A stretch of 64,000 bases of DNA from Steinernema hermaphroditum (GCA_030435675.1 CM059621.1:13268001-13332000), one strand, 5' to 3'. Positions 10,835 through 22,980 are shown, counted from the stretch's first letter. Numbers and translations are program-made. Notes: generated by a model from the letters alone, not told the origin.

Positions 10835-12272
10835 TTACACATTTGGGAGCGGAATACACTGATTGCAAGAGGCGTTCTCCGTGTATCCTTCGATTTGCAC
10901 GGTACTTTCGTGAACTCCGTACCGATCCTTGAGCATTATCGTCGTGTTTCGGAGAACTGACTGCGCGTTTGAGTGATCTTCGATTTCCAGGTGCACGCTG
11001 ATGGCTACTTTGTCCATGGTCAGTGCCCAGATGCGCAAATCGTGCACTTTACGGACGTTAGGAATCGCCTGTAAACTCTCGAACACGGAGAGGAAGTCAA
11101 TGCTGGAAGGGCGCCCTTCCAGAAGCACGAGTAGAGTGTCCTTGATGATGTAAATGGTGGTGCAGAGGACGATAACGGAGAAGAGTAGTGTGCAGATAGG
11201 GTCGGCGACGGCCCATTTTTCGTTGAAAAGAATAAAGAGAGACGCGATTAGAACGCCGACGGACTGAAGAAGATCTCCGAGAACGTGGACGAACGCCGCG
11301 CGGACGTTGATGTTCTGGGAGTCACCGTCATGGGAGTGTTGATGAGACGAGCCCCCATGCGAATGGGAATGGCCTCCGAAATAGAGAAGAAGACCCATCC
11401 TGAAGGAGATACACTAAAATAGAACGCTCCGAGAAGCCTTACACGATGTTCACGAGAACGCCAATTCCAGCAGTGATCGTCATCACCGGCCCCTCGATCT
11501 CATAGTTGCCAGTGATAATTCTCTCGATAGCCAAGTAGACGAGGACGCCGGTGACGATCCAGATGAGGAAGACGGAGATGAAGGCACCGACGACTTCCGC
11601 TCGATGCCATCCGAAGCTCATCCGATGGGAAGCAGGACGGTTTGCGATGTAAAGGGAGAACAGTGAGATAAGCATGCTCGCCAGGTCAGTGAGCTAAAAG
11701 TTATCAGATGAAGGACAGTGCCTACAGTCATCCAGTACCAAATGAGCCGCATCTGTCAGAATCGCCAAGGAGCCGGCCCAAAGACCTCCAACGGCTTCGC
11801 AAATCATGAAGAAGAGACAGACGCACACGGAGATCCAGAGCACTCTGATGGCTTTTCTGTTCGATTTTCGCTCTTCTTTTGAAAGGCCATGACAGTGGAA
11901 GCCTTCGGAATCGGTGGAATCGGATGAGCCGTCGGCGGCGCTACCGTACTCCGCCACAGTTGGGCTAAACGTGCAAAGGAATAAGTAACCCTTTGAAGCT
12001 TTATGGTTTCGCATGATCTGACTCACTGTTTTGATTGCAAAAGTCAACAGTGAGCGATAAACGTTTTTGTTTACCAAGAACACATAAAAAGAGAATGGCC
12101 AGCTCCTACAGTTTCCTGTGGACTGCCACATTACATCATATTATACTAACATGCTACAAACTTCGACCTAGGGAGTCGAAAAGCCACGCTCAGTGCGTTA
12201 AACTTCCATGTTGAAATATTTAAGAACTTACCTATTCTGCGAGTCGAGGAGCGGAGTGTTTTCCTGATGCAT
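10835..12272 (-). CDS. Zinc transporter, CDF/SLC30 family, ZnT2/3/8 type (cdf-2/ttm-1-like)
   Basis: Four exons (12272-12232, 11964-11739, 11693-11443, 11399-10835) give 360 residues. This is a proton-coupled exporter that moves Zn2+ from the cytosol into vesicles or out of the cell. Six membrane spans are visible. The zinc-site pairs HxxxD occur in TM2 (HLLTD, about residues 88-92) and TM5 (HVLGD, about 211-215), the pattern of zinc-specific CDF proteins. Between TM4 and TM5 is a short histidine-rich loop (HSHSHGGSSHQHSH). The cytosolic C-terminal domain ends with Cys and Pro-rich residues. The N-terminus carries HQENTPLLDS, which could be a dileucine-type sorting signal. The start is the first ATG after an in-frame stop. 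C. elegans CDF-2 and TTM-1 are the closest types I know; I cannot decide between them. Another CDF gene lies 3 kb away. Confidence 0.92.
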
Positions 12273-13398
12273 CGCCGTCACGAAGAGATTGTCAATGGCT
12301 TATCAATGAAAGGAAAGACGGTGAACCGACAACAACGCCGTCAAACGATCGATGTGATAGAAGAAGGAGTGACTCAGGAAGCGCTGATGACTGCGCGGCC
12401 GCATCATCGACGTCGCTCTTAGCCGAGTTCGGCGAAATGTCAACAGAGGTGCCAACTGTCCACATGGTGGACCATTCGGGGCGAGCCAGCACTCCATACA
12501 GCCCTTAGGCACGCGAATGACGGCCTTCATAGGCCTTTAGGGGTGGGGAGACGGCGGCGTCGCTTATCAGAAGCGAGGAAAAATGCGAAATTTCGATGAC
12601 AAAACGACAGAGAAGTCCATTTTTAGAGCATCACTAGGGGCACACATGTCTGCCAGTGTTTGTCTCATTTCCGGCGCACGATTTATGCTGAGGTTTAGTG
12701 CTATCGCTGATAAGTGAAGCAAATCAGGTGCGAAGTAAGGCGGGAACTGATAAGCTCGAATAAAAATGATATTGAAGAACCTCGATCAATATTCAAGTGA
12801 TGATCCTAATCGTTGTGTCATCAGTTGAAACCAACAAAGGCAAAATGTCGTAGCAACTGAAAAGTTCGTACAAATCAAAATTCTAGATCTTTTGATTGCG
12901 AAAACTCAACCTTTGGACACAGATAACTGCGGGTTTTGCTGTTCAGAAGAGGCTCAAGGAAAAGGTTGGCTGCAGAGTCAAATAATGGGTAGAAGAGAAA
13001 AGCGACCCATGAGACCACGGCGTGTCAGTGCCATTGAAACCGAGACACAACGCTGACACGCCGTGCGACGATCAAAATGGTCAATGATAAATATCCTGTT
13101 TGCCATGGGTCCTACACATTTTGACCTCTAAGACATACTGTAATCGGTCAGCGCATCGTTTGGCGTTCCCAGAGCGATCCGATCGGTGTGGCAGCCTAAA
13201 TGGACATCTCCATCTGCACGTACTCTGTAAAGCTGCTGAACTTGTCTAGACAGTTTGCGCTGCAGTTAAAAGCGCTCACTAGCGGCTTCGAGCGCACTTC
13301 GCCGGTTGGTGTCGTCTGCGAGAGGTCTTCCTGCGAGGCGCCGGTTGAACGCTCCGCTCGTCGCTTAAATTCACTTCGTGTTCCGGTCAAGCACGACG
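12273..13398. other. Divergent intergenic region with a 13-bp hairpin
   Basis: This 1.1-kb stretch separates the zinc transporter (-) from the orphan membrane-protein gene (+). A hairpin with perfect 13-bp arms (CACGGCGTGTCAG and its complement) lies at 13016-13065. A minus-strand frame at about 12292-12530 could hold an alternative 5' exon of the transporter, since such genes often have two starts, but I find no firm splice link. Confidence 0.4.
13016..13065. repeat. Inverted repeat with 13-bp arms
   Basis: Left arm CACGGCGTGTCAG at 13016-13028 and right arm CTGACACGCCGTG at 13053-13065 flank a 24-nt loop. The same 13-mer CTGACACGCCGTG also occurs at about 27029, at the edge of another repetitive block, so it belongs to a dispersed family rather than being a local regulatory hairpin. 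Confidence 0.6.
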
Positions 13399-14855
13399 AT
13401 GCTCGACCGCTGCGGATTGACAGCATTCTTGCTGCTCCTGGCGACGCTCTACTACGGTAAGTTCGCTTTCTCTTTGCAACGTGATCTTATTTCTCAGAAC
13501 CGTATGGAGTCAGCGCTGGCGAGGATTTTTCGGCGATGAACGGTATCCACCGAACGAAAGGATTATTGTCGTGCCAGCCAGTAAACCAAATCCCGAAGCT
13601 GTCGTCCATCTATGCCACGTGCGACGATCTCGATATTGATGGCCAAAAGAAAATCAGCAACAGCGAATGCGGCCGGCAGACGGCCCGTGTCTTTCGCACA
13701 AGAAACCACATCGTCAGATACGTTTACGATAAAAAGAAGCCTGTCACTGTTTCCATAACGCTGCACAACATGTCAGTGTCTTGAGCGAATTCTTATTCTT
13801 AATTTTTATTTTTAGCAACGGATTTTCGCATGGGTCGGATAAGGATATAGAAGTGAATAATGTGAGAAATCCGGAGAATGCGTTCATGGCAGACGATGCA
13901 ATCTTCTTTTCGAATGGTTATGTGAATGTGTCCTCCGCGGAAACAATCAGGGAAGGAGTCCAGAAAGAATACAAAAAAGAGTTTTACCCGAAGAACGATA
14001 TGCAAGTCGATGTTTTTAAAATGATGCGATTCTCTGTCAGCCGAAACAATACGAGAAATTTTAAAACAGATCTTGTGTCTGCTGGATATGACGCCCTGAA
14101 TTACCACCAAGAGTAAGAGCTCATTCTTCCTTTTACTTTGGTGTTCTAATTCATCTTTTTAGATTCGACGGACAGCTGTTTTCAACTGTAGTTCACTTGG
14201 ATACAGACACAAAAGGCACAAAGATAAAGAGCTTTGCGGGTGTGGTTTGTGTGGGACAGTCCAAGATTGGAGATATAACTGTCTTGCCTATTGTCTACAG
14301 AGACATTATGAATAAGAAGTACAATGAATATTCACCGATTTTCGATTATGAAGGAAAAGACGACCCCACCAAGAAACAGGGATGCCCACCTCAGTAAGTC
14401 GACAGCGTTCGATGCCCACAAATGGTCGGATTACATTCCAGGAGTTGGGAACGGACACTGCCTCCATTCGTCGCTGTATGCGTCCTCGGTGGAACTCTAT
14501 CCAGTATCACTTTGATGGTCGTGCTTTACATGATCGTTTGGAGAATTCCACGCATTAAGCGGCGCATTGCTGCCGGTATGTTTAGGTGTATTGTCAAGTG
14601 CTACTGTTTTCGAGTTTAGCAGAACGCGCCAATGAGGACGACACGGCCAAGGGCGGACGACGTACGCAGCGTCATAAAAAGCGTTGTCGCCAGGAAACTA
14701 CCGGAGAGCAATGTGACTGCGGCGGCACAGACGACGACACTGGTGATGGCCACTCAAATGAGGGCAAAGACGGCACTGGAACAACGAAAAGCAGCCGTAG
14801 CTCAAAGCACAAGGGCAAGAGTAAGAAGAAGGCCAAGGCGAGCAAGAAAGCTTAA
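13399..14855 (+). CDS. Orphan type I membrane protein, 409 aa
   Basis: Six exons (13399-13456, 13498-13771, 13816-14112, 14163-14393, 14442-14575, 14620-14855) join with consistent phases. The start ATG follows an in-frame stop 27 bp upstream. Residues 1-20 are a clear signal peptide (LTAFLLLLATLYYG). Residues about 21-290 are extracellular, with Cys pairs and several N-glycosylation sites (NVSS, NNTR). A single membrane span lies at about 296-320. The tail of about 90 residues is strongly basic and repetitive in Lys, Arg, Asp and Gly, with a CDCGG patch and a final poly-lysine stretch. No kinase, Ig, EGF or lectin signature is visible. It looks like a receptor or adhesion protein specific to this lineage. 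The basic end could bind membrane lipids or nucleic acids, but that is inference. Confidence 0.8.
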
Positions 14856-15192
14856 TACCGGTATTTGGGTTGAATGTGTCTGCTTTCATACATTCAGTAA
14901 AAAGCAAACTTTGCGAGTATAGTTCCTCCACCCGGGTTCGATGCGAAGACAAAAGTGTTCAGAATTTTTAAAGTGTCTTTTCTTTTCCTCCATGACCTGG
15001 TCCCTTCAAGTTCCACCAATTATGGGTTTGAACATCTGTGAGATGCTTTGGAGGCCGTAAGCAAGATCCCTTTATCGTTGAATGGTCATCTCGGTAAAGT
15101 CATTAAAATACATGTAGTTTGGACCCTCTGGTGACTCTTATCGCGCCAACAGTCACTTCATTATTCGGTGATCGATTCTCTTCCCGACAACG
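14856..15192. other. Short intergenic spacer
   Basis: A 337-bp gap between two co-directional genes. No gene is seen. The distance is longer than the 100-bp spacing usual inside nematode operons, so co-transcription is possible but not indicated. Confidence 0.4.
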
Positions 15193-16410
15193 ATGCTGGC
15201 GAGTCTCCCGTGCTGGAGGGCGATCGAGCGCTCCCGGAGCAACCATGCCATCAAGGAGTTCTACTCCTACCAGAAGTACATCGAGGAACGACGAAGGGAG
15301 GACGAGGAACTGCTGAGGATCGACCATGCCATCCACATCGAGGAGGTCAATGCCAGAGAAAAACGGAATCAGGTGTGTTTCGTACCTTCTTGACTTTTGG
15401 GGAATATCTGAAGGGATGGTGACCTTTCCTTGCAATCTCTGTCTTTCAGAGAATCGACGACTACCTCGCCAAAATCACAATCGCTATCAATGTGGCGATG
15501 ATAGCCGCGAAGGCCGTCGCTGCCTACTTCTCCCATTCGATGTCCGTCGTGAGTACGGTAGTCGACAGCTTGATGGACGTGACCAGCGGCGCCGTTATTT
15601 GGGGCGCTCTGCGTGCGATGGACAAGACCAACTCCTACGATTACCCGGTCGGACGGAGCCGACTGGAACCTTTGGCCGTTCTCATCGTCGCCATCGTCAT
15701 GGTCATCGCCAATCTGATCGTCATTGGTGAATCCACGTTGGCCATCGTCAATCATACGGTAGGGCCTCTCGTCGACATCTTCGCTAAAGACCCTTCAGCT
15801 GGATCCTTTCGTTGATCTGACGACTCTCGTCATTCTCTGCACGGGAGCCGTCCTGAAATGCATTCTTTTCATCGTCTGCAAGAAACACAATACCGTATCC
15901 TCCAACGTTCTCGCCCAAGATCAGCGGAACGACGTGGCGACAAATCTTGTAGCGCTGGCCGGCGCCTTCATCGGACATCGCTGGTGGATCTACGCCGACT
16001 CCGTCGGCGCCTTCCTCGTCTGTGGCTTCATTGTCGTCTCGTGGATTCTGACGGCCAGCGAGCAGATTCCCCTTCTTGTCGGGAAGTCGGCATCGCCGGA
16101 GTTCATCAATCGCATCACGAGCATCGCCGTGAATCACGACCACAGGGTCAAGGCGCTGGACACAGTCTACGTCTACCATATGGGCGCCAATTACTTGGTC
16201 GAACTGCATGTGGTGAGAGCTTTTTTAGGGACATTCGAGTGATCCGTGTTGCAGCTGATGGACGAAGATCTCTCCCTGAAAGAGGCACACGACGTGTCAG
16301 AAGAGCTTCAGGTGAAAATCGAGAGAATGCCCTACGTGGAGAGGGCGTTTGTCCACGTCGACTACAAGATGGACGGAGACGAGCATCTGTCGTCGAAGAA
16401 GTATAAATGA
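15193..16410 (+). CDS. Cation diffusion facilitator, manganese-type (MTP-like) transporter
   Basis: Four exons (15193-15372, 15450-15758, 15799-16212, 16255-16410) encode 352 residues. It should export Mn2+ or a related divalent metal from the cytosol. The metal site is DxxxD in TM2 (DSLMD, about residues 99-103) and DxxxD in TM5 (DQRND, about 204-208). This is the manganese-CDF pattern, in contrast to the HxxxD pairs of the zinc transporter 3 kb away. TM3 follows with the YDYPVGRSRLEP signature of this subgroup. The N-terminal 60 residues are charged and helical, and the C-terminal cytosolic domain (about 270-352) has the usual alpha-beta fold sequence with HVDY near the end. C. elegans has several such genes without established names. 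Metal specificity is inferred from motif only. Confidence 0.9.
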
Positions 16411-17917
16411 TACGTAGATATGCAGCGTTGTCGTGCGGCCAAAATGCGTAAACCTCTTTCCCATCTAGCCACTTCGATACACCTATTCGTGATATTGTCA
16501 CACCTTGAAAAAGTGTTGAAAAGTGCATCTAAACACCTGAAAGTTGTATGGAAGGAGACACTCATTTGCGTCAAAGAGATTCTCATTGTTTTCATCTATT
16601 TCCTTGTAGTCCACCAGTGACAAGTGCAGCAAACAACGAACGGACAGAGCCGATTGTATAAAGTAGGTTAAAACAGGTGCTCTGTCGCGAAGAGGAGGTC
16701 CGTCTGGAAATGTGATAGATTGCGAGTCGAAGTTAATTTCTGTTGATCCCTTAAGATGCTCGTGAAACATAGTTCACGTGGCTAAAACGGCTGATATCCA
16801 AGGCAGATTTGTCAAAACGAAATATTCATAAGCAGTCTCAAGAAGTTGTAAAAACCAAGGACAAGCATGATGGTATCCACGCGTCCTCCGCGAGGGTCTC
16901 CTGAGCAGAGATGTTCAACCGAAATCTGAAGATATTCCATGAGAATATTTCCTTCGGTGTCTGGCAGACAAACACTGCGGACAATGACAATTTCTACAGC
17001 AGGAATCAATGTGAAGCGGTGGGAAACCGACCGGTTCCACATAGGTCTGCGCGACAAAATAACTGTTATTGTTTGCAACGTTTGTCTACCAGACGAATAC
17101 CGAACGTCTGTCGAATTGGAGTTGAATTTTTCATTGGCACCTTCTGTGACTGATCCTTCCTTCGAGAGCTGAGAATCAGTTCTTACAGAAGTGTTGGTTA
17201 TCTGAAAAGAACAATTTACAGAGTATTTTCATCCCACCCTGCTGAATCTATTATCCCAAAGAAAGACACAGGAAACGGGGCCGCCCATTGTTAGTCATCT
17301 TTACGAGCTCTTGCAATCTGCAAAATCTGAAATCCGAGTCGTTCAGTCGTTATTTATCCGTCGGCATAATAGCATTTCGTTTGCGAAGAATGCGTTCGCG
17401 GTGTTGACATCATCCACTCCGGCGGTCAAAAGGTATTTTGCTGCCGCTCGGCCAACACCTGATGGTCCGGAATGCGGCCTCCCCCGCACTTCTGGAAGAG
17501 TAAGGGTGCACGCCAGTTCTGGCCGCTTTGCACTTGCCTGTACATGCCATCTCTGTGCCTTCATTTTGAGGTCCCTTTTGCACCGAAAGCAATTATACAG
17601 CGTTTACGAGGTCGTTAGCGCACTTCTCATTACAGACGTTTTCCCCCCGAACGCCTCAGATTGTAATCTCCAGAAGCTCCTTCAAAAACATGAGTCACCG
17701 ATTTCGTAATGGGGTGCGACATCTGGGAAGCGTTTTTGACGAATTAAAGTTGGACTCTGGGGGGCGGAAACAGTTGTTCCCGAGAGTGAGTGGGACGACC
17801 CGAGAAAGAAGGCGGTCGAGATAAGAAGCGGGCGGCGGGAGTTTTGGGTTTGATCTACCTGTTGACGCATTGTGTCCAGTGTATAGTTTGCTGATCATAA
17901 GGAAGGAGTGAAAAACG
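16411..17917. other. Intergenic, no confident gene
   Basis: About 1.5 kb without a supportable exon chain. Open frames on both strands around 16812-17172 include the words VCLPDTEG (minus) and VCLPDEY (plus). These arise from a 17-bp imperfect inverted repeat (near 16958 and 17084), not from two genes. Confidence 0.4.
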
Positions 17918-19758
17918 ATGGGACGACGCCTCATCTGGGATAACGACTCGGGACCCAAGTGAGTTTCTTCCGATTTTGTTTGAATCGGGTTTTCGACTCT
18001 AAAATGCATTTAGGGCAGCTTGAATATTTTATATTTTCATTATAATCTGTTTTGCTGTACGAGTTTAGGATTGCTATGATCCGATCATTTTCCATTATTG
18101 AAAAAAGGATATCAATTGAGAAAGATCTCTTCATCGTTGTTCCGAACATGGCCGAGAAAGAGACCTCGTGTCCAAAGGCATATGTTCTGCAAAAGATGGA
18201 ACAAGGAGACCGAAGACTTGATTGGAGCAGAGGTCACCTTTTTGCAGATCTTCGATATATCCCCGTTTTTGAGTGTAACCCATTTTAATCCTAGTTCACA
18301 AGGTTAAGGCCAAGAGACTTACTGTTGCTGAAAGTCTTGTTTCTTGAAGTTTTTCTTAGCCTCCAACCTTGAGAACTCGGATTAAACGGACAGATTATAC
18401 TCAAATACGGAGAAATATCTTCGTTAGTTGTGGACATCTGCTCCATTCTAGTCTTCAATCTCTTAGTCATGAAAACGACTATTCCTTTTTCGGATTTTGG
18501 ATTGACCTGAGACCTAGATTTATGAATACATTGTCCTGAGTTCCTGCTAAAGCATCCGTTCTTTTCGTGAGGTTATAAAACAACACAACTGTAAACTGCA
18601 GAGAGGTCTTATCTAGGAACTTGGATCAATTTACTCATTTTCTTCAAAAACAACCGCAGACACTTTTTTTCGAAACTCCTGTTTACGACATTTCCGGATC
18701 GCATTGGCTCTCACTATTTGCGTCACATCTGACTCAACCCATCTGTCACAACTCCGCTTTCGTCCCCTCAAAACAGCTGCTCGTCAATCACCCCTCAAGA
18801 GAGCCTTTTTTCGGCGCTAAAAACCGTGCGGGGCTAGAGACCATTGATATGATTCGGTTACTCAGAGGCGAACGGATCGATTCCACATCGATCATGTCGC
18901 CCAGAGTCATCAGTCATTGTTCTCGTCCCGTGGCGCACTTCTCCAACTGACCGGATGAGTGATTTGCAGGAACTCGCTGGAATGGGCACCGCCGCTCACA
19001 GTCATCGCCGTCATAACGCTTTTTGCGTCGACACTCGACCTGATGGCCGACTTTTTGTTGTGCGGAAGGTACGGAACGCACTTAGAAACAGCTGATGATT
19101 GATGCTTGTAGGATCGCACAGTATTTGCACAATTTCCAGAGTGAAGTCGCCATTTGGGCTGCTTACGGGTAAGGGAGCTGTGATATAGCACGAGACGATA
19201 GCTATGATCATCGCCACCGTACCACAACTGAAGCGGAATCCTTTAGGTACTTCATTTTCACCGCCATTTCGGTGATGGTCTACGTCCTTGAGATGACCGA
19301 CGTGTGCCTCACCCTCAAGAACGAAGTCGAGGACGTCTTTTTCGCTCGTCTTGCAAAGTCGATGGTGCTCGCCGCCGAAGAAGTGCCTCTTCCCGGATTC
19401 CTGCACATCCTGTTCACCCACGAACCGCGCCTCTCGCTCGCAAATCCCGTGTACATCGGCTCGTGGATCAAGCTGATCGCCCTCACTTGGGGCATAGTGA
19501 AGTTCACGAAACTCCGATTCTTCTGGCCCTGTTTACCGCTGAATCCGAAACACGACACGAGGTAGAGCTCGGAGACGGGAAAAGAGATGATCGAGAGATT
19601 TAAGGGAGAACGTCCGCCGATGCTTCACGTTGACCTTCTATCGTATCGCCATGATTATCGTCAATCTATGTCATGTTTTTGCGATTTTCCTCGTCGTTCA
19701 GAATTTGATTGCGGCCAGCAAGGGTGGAAAGCCAATTCCGGAGAAGAGCCGACTTTGA
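17918..19758 (+). CDS. Four-span membrane protein, 221 aa, unknown function
   Basis: Five exons (17918-17958, 18970-19068, 19112-19168, 19247-19561, 19605-19758) join in matching phases. The first intron is about 1 kb, the others 43-78 bp. An AATAAA lies at about 19846. The short first exon gives MGRRLIWDNDSGPK and fits the second in phase 2. Four hydrophobic segments are visible: about residues 20-45, 62-84, 145-165 and 187-207. The loop after TM2 is acidic and contains AAEEVPLPGF, faintly like the acidic-Pro motif of XK or TMEM26 type proteins. That resemblance is too weak to assign a family. If exon 4 were read through, the protein would stop at 171 residues and lose the last span, so the 43-bp last intron decides the topology. 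Confidence 0.72.
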
Positions 19759-20052
19759 CGACAAGGACAACAGTGTAGAAAGTAATCTATTAAGTATTTT
19801 ATTGAACGGCGTTGTTACAGTATTGGAAAGGAGTGATACATTTAGAAATAAAATATTTCTATGGAAAGAGACGACTGGAAGGCAGCGAAAAACGACTAGA
19901 AAAAAGGGCTATATATGCATTCGTTCGCCATCTTCATGTGTGAGTTTTCCGGCTTCCAGAGGGAATTTCGACATCTACGCCACGCCAGGGATGAAGCCGT
20001 CTTCCAGACATCCTCTGTTTGTCTACTTTCGGTGTCGCCTCATGGTCGGGTG

Positions 20053-22980
20053 CTAGATGTAGGTAGTTGCGCACAAATAGCCACTCCAAGGTGTCATCGA
20101 GGAGTTTTTCGTCTTTTTCGAGCTCTTTTAGCAGCAGGTACTCCTTCATTCTTCGGCTGGACTTACCGACTTGTTCACTTTGTCTATGCGTGAATCAAGC
20201 GTCGAAATGCTTCGATCGTCGTTGAAGGCATTACCTGCAAGGGCAACTGGGGTGACCACTGCTCTTGGCTGAGGTACTTCCGTTGCCGACCTGCGGTCGA
20301 ATAGATTACAATACCCCCGAATGATGTCTTTTCTGTTGTTAATGTGATCTTCGTACTTGATCCCGAGTTGGTCTTCAAAGCGACTCTTCTGAAGGACTGA
20401 CTCCGTGAGCAGCCTGAACCGAAACGAATGATCGGGGAAATGCTTAGGAATGCTCACAATTCCTAACGACTCGATCAAAAAATGGTGATTTTCGAGGATC
20501 TCCAACAAGGATCACTGAGCCAAAGACGACCTCTTTCTCAGCTCATTTCTGAGAGAGCGAGTGGACGACCCGGCCGACCGCTGGGAACACAAATCAAATT
20601 ACGACACAAATTACGGTTGATTCTATTAGGTACAGTCCATAGCATGATAAATAAAGCCTTTATTAGACCCGGTATAGATATTACTATCACAGAGGTTGAA
20701 ACATTCTAGCACTTCTCAATCGTGCTACCGGAAGAGAATCTCTGTGGAACTACGGATTCAGTGTTGCGCCAGCTGAAAACGGGAGGTAGGCAGCGAAGAA
20801 CGGTTCTGGAGATGAGAAGAGAGAACACTGGCGCTAGGCAGACCTAACAAATATCGTGAAGGCACAACCATTGAAACGTTTCCTTACTTGCAATTCGCTC
20901 CACATGAAGATGCTCGTTGGATCGTCACGAAGGTGGACGTCAATGTGGGTCTGGGTGGTGAACACTTCGTCGATCTTCTTCAAATGACCGTAGTCGATGA
21001 TGAAGTGCCCGATGAGGAAGATTGAGCCGAGAACGACGACAGGAAAGGTCATCTCTGTTTCGACGACGTTGTCCAGAAAGTGTGACGAAGCCATCGCGAT
21101 GTGTTTTTGAACCTTAAAATGAGGCATGAAAACGAATAAGGAAACAACGACGTTACCATGTTGCTGTTATTATGTAGCCACAGTACAACAAAAATAAGAA
21201 GAGAACAGAAGTGAAATAGCAGAAATACATAGAATATCGACTGCTTCCCACCGGTGAACAAATCAGCTGGACAGAGGCCATCTGCATAAGGCGCACTTCC
21301 CAGAGACCTGTGCGAAACAGTCCATAAGGTATTGAAGATTGAGGCGCCGACAGTGAGGAATGCCTAAACAAGAAATCCAGTCGAGGTGACTACGGTGGTC
21401 GCTTACCGCAAACATCGCCATACTGATTCCAACGAATTTTTTCGGTTTCGCTCCTTCACTGGCGAAGAAGGTGTCGAAAAGCCTTTCAATCGAGAGGAGA
21501 ACTGGTGATATCAACAGGACAAGACAGCCTGTGAGGTAGGTGTTGTTCAGAGCTATAAGCAGTGCAATGCACCCATTGAAACAACCGATCTTACTGAAAC
21601 ATTCTCGATTGCCAAGCATAAGCCAGGAACACAGTTTTGTCGGCAGTTGGGTGAATACGACGTACGAGAAGAAGGCGGATCGCAGCAGCACTCCTAAACT
21701 ACTTACATGAGATCGGCTTCATGTATGGTTTGTGATAGAAGAAGAAGAAGCAGTATTTGTTAGAAATGACCAAAAGTTGAGAGAGCCACAAAATGTGGTG
21801 AAGTCGGCCAAAGTGATAATCATGAAATAAATAAAAGCTACTACTTCCGCTGGGATTCGAACGCGGAACCAAAATATGTGGTTCAGAAGCGTTACCCCTA
21901 GTAGGCCCCCAATGCGCCTACATCGGAACGACATAACCCCAGTTGCAAATTTAGAAGTGCATTTTCCTTGAAATCTACGCGGCATGGGCCGCTGATTTTT
22001 TTACATGGCTACTCCTCTTGCCAATACCTACTAGCATGCAAAGTTTCAGCCAAATCGGCGGGGGCCATGTTTGTCGACCAGACGACCGGACAATGGCCAC
22101 AAAAATAGAAAAAAAACTGTTGCGAGGACGCAGTCGAATCTGAAGACCGAAAGACAACCTTCAATCCATTGATTGCTCGTGTTATGTCCCGCGGAACACA
22201 TACTAGAAACTTTTACGGGCACTAAAGAACTTATCCGGAGACGGTGTCTTCTTCATGCTCAAGCTAAAGAAAAAAACTACATGCGTCCATAAAGACGCCT
22301 GCGTTCATCGAGAATCGAGAGATCTGCATCGATAGTTTTCAATGTGTGCGTCTTTGGTTAGTATGGAGGACTAAAAAATCTTCCAGAAGACAATCTATGA
22401 ATACCGAAACATATTTGGTTGTCTGTTTTCTTAGATTATGGTTACATTGAAGTGTTTGAAGCGGCCATTTAAAACCGGTCCCTTTCCCACTTTTTAATTC
22501 ATGAATTCCCACGTTCGAGTCGTTATGATTGTTGACCGCTGTCAACTTACAGAACCTTTCACAGAACGATAGCGTTTAACCTTGAGGGAATTCAATTAAT
22601 AAAGGAATGTAGGGCGGACAACTTGCATAGAATCAGTCGACCTTTGCATCGTAGAATATCAAAGCTAGTATAGAAATAAATTAACTCGGCGCTGTTCACT
22701 CGGTATGCTACGGAGATGTTTCGAAAATTGCAGATAACAGTCAATAAGAGATCCTCGAAAACCACATACCAATATTAGCCGTGACGGCGCCCAGTGCCAA
22801 ACAAATGAGGACGATGCGACAATTGAACTTGAAGACCCTTGTCGCGTAGAGCATGATAGTCATTACCAGAGAAGCGAGGAGTGCAAGAAAGCCGAGGAGG
22901 CCCTCGGCGATGAGGACGACGACTACCGACGAAAACGGTCGGTAGACATCTTGTACGATGGCACAAGATGTTGCGTTCAT
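20053..22980 (-). CDS. Nematode serpentine (7TM) receptor, Sra/Srab-like
   Basis: Six exons encode about 444 residues: 22980-22770, 21693-21407, 21363-21157, 21112-20888, 20499-20167 and 20124-20053. It is a G-protein-coupled receptor of nematode chemosensory type. The N-terminus MNATSC has a glycosylation site. Seven hydrophobic segments follow, with RVFKFNCRIVLICLA leading into TM2, SIERLF after TM3 where a DRY motif would sit, and a Ser/Thr-rich C-tail. The overall pattern is closest to the Sra/Srab families, but the tail is longer than usual. The first intron is about 1.1 kb and holds a tRNA-like repeat. The acceptor at 20499 (TTGGAG) is weak. A 51-bp in-frame intron near 20190-20240 may also be spliced. 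The last 24 codons rest on a 42-bp intron and are the least certain part. Confidence 0.72.
20553..20581 (+). repeat. Dispersed repeat, GAGCGAGTGGACGACCCG family
   Basis: A copy of a short dispersed repeat lies in an intron of the 7TM receptor gene. Other copies are at 30981-31008 (+) and 48254-48277 (-). The copies at 20 kb and 48 kb share extra flanking sequence (CTCATTT.TGA.AGAGCGA), so the repeat unit is at least 40 bp. Confidence 0.6.
21840..21925 (-). repeat. tRNA-like sequence, probable SINE fragment or tRNA pseudogene
   Basis: On the minus strand an A-box-like GGCCTACTAGGGGT is followed about 35 nt later by GTTCGAATCC, a good B-box. An AACCA/TGGTT stem lies where the anticodon arm would be, but the loop lacks U33 and the T-stem does not pair properly, so no functional tRNA cloverleaf forms. 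It lies in the first intron of the 7TM receptor gene. Confidence 0.5.

Noticed and set aside
14925..14955. Possible tRNA B-box (GGGTTCGATGC)
   Set aside because: No pairing acceptor stem or D-arm upstream; it lies just after the 3' end of the orphan membrane-protein gene.
16930..17110. Two VCLPD-containing frames on opposite strands
   Set aside because: Produced by a 17-bp imperfect inverted repeat rather than by two related genes.
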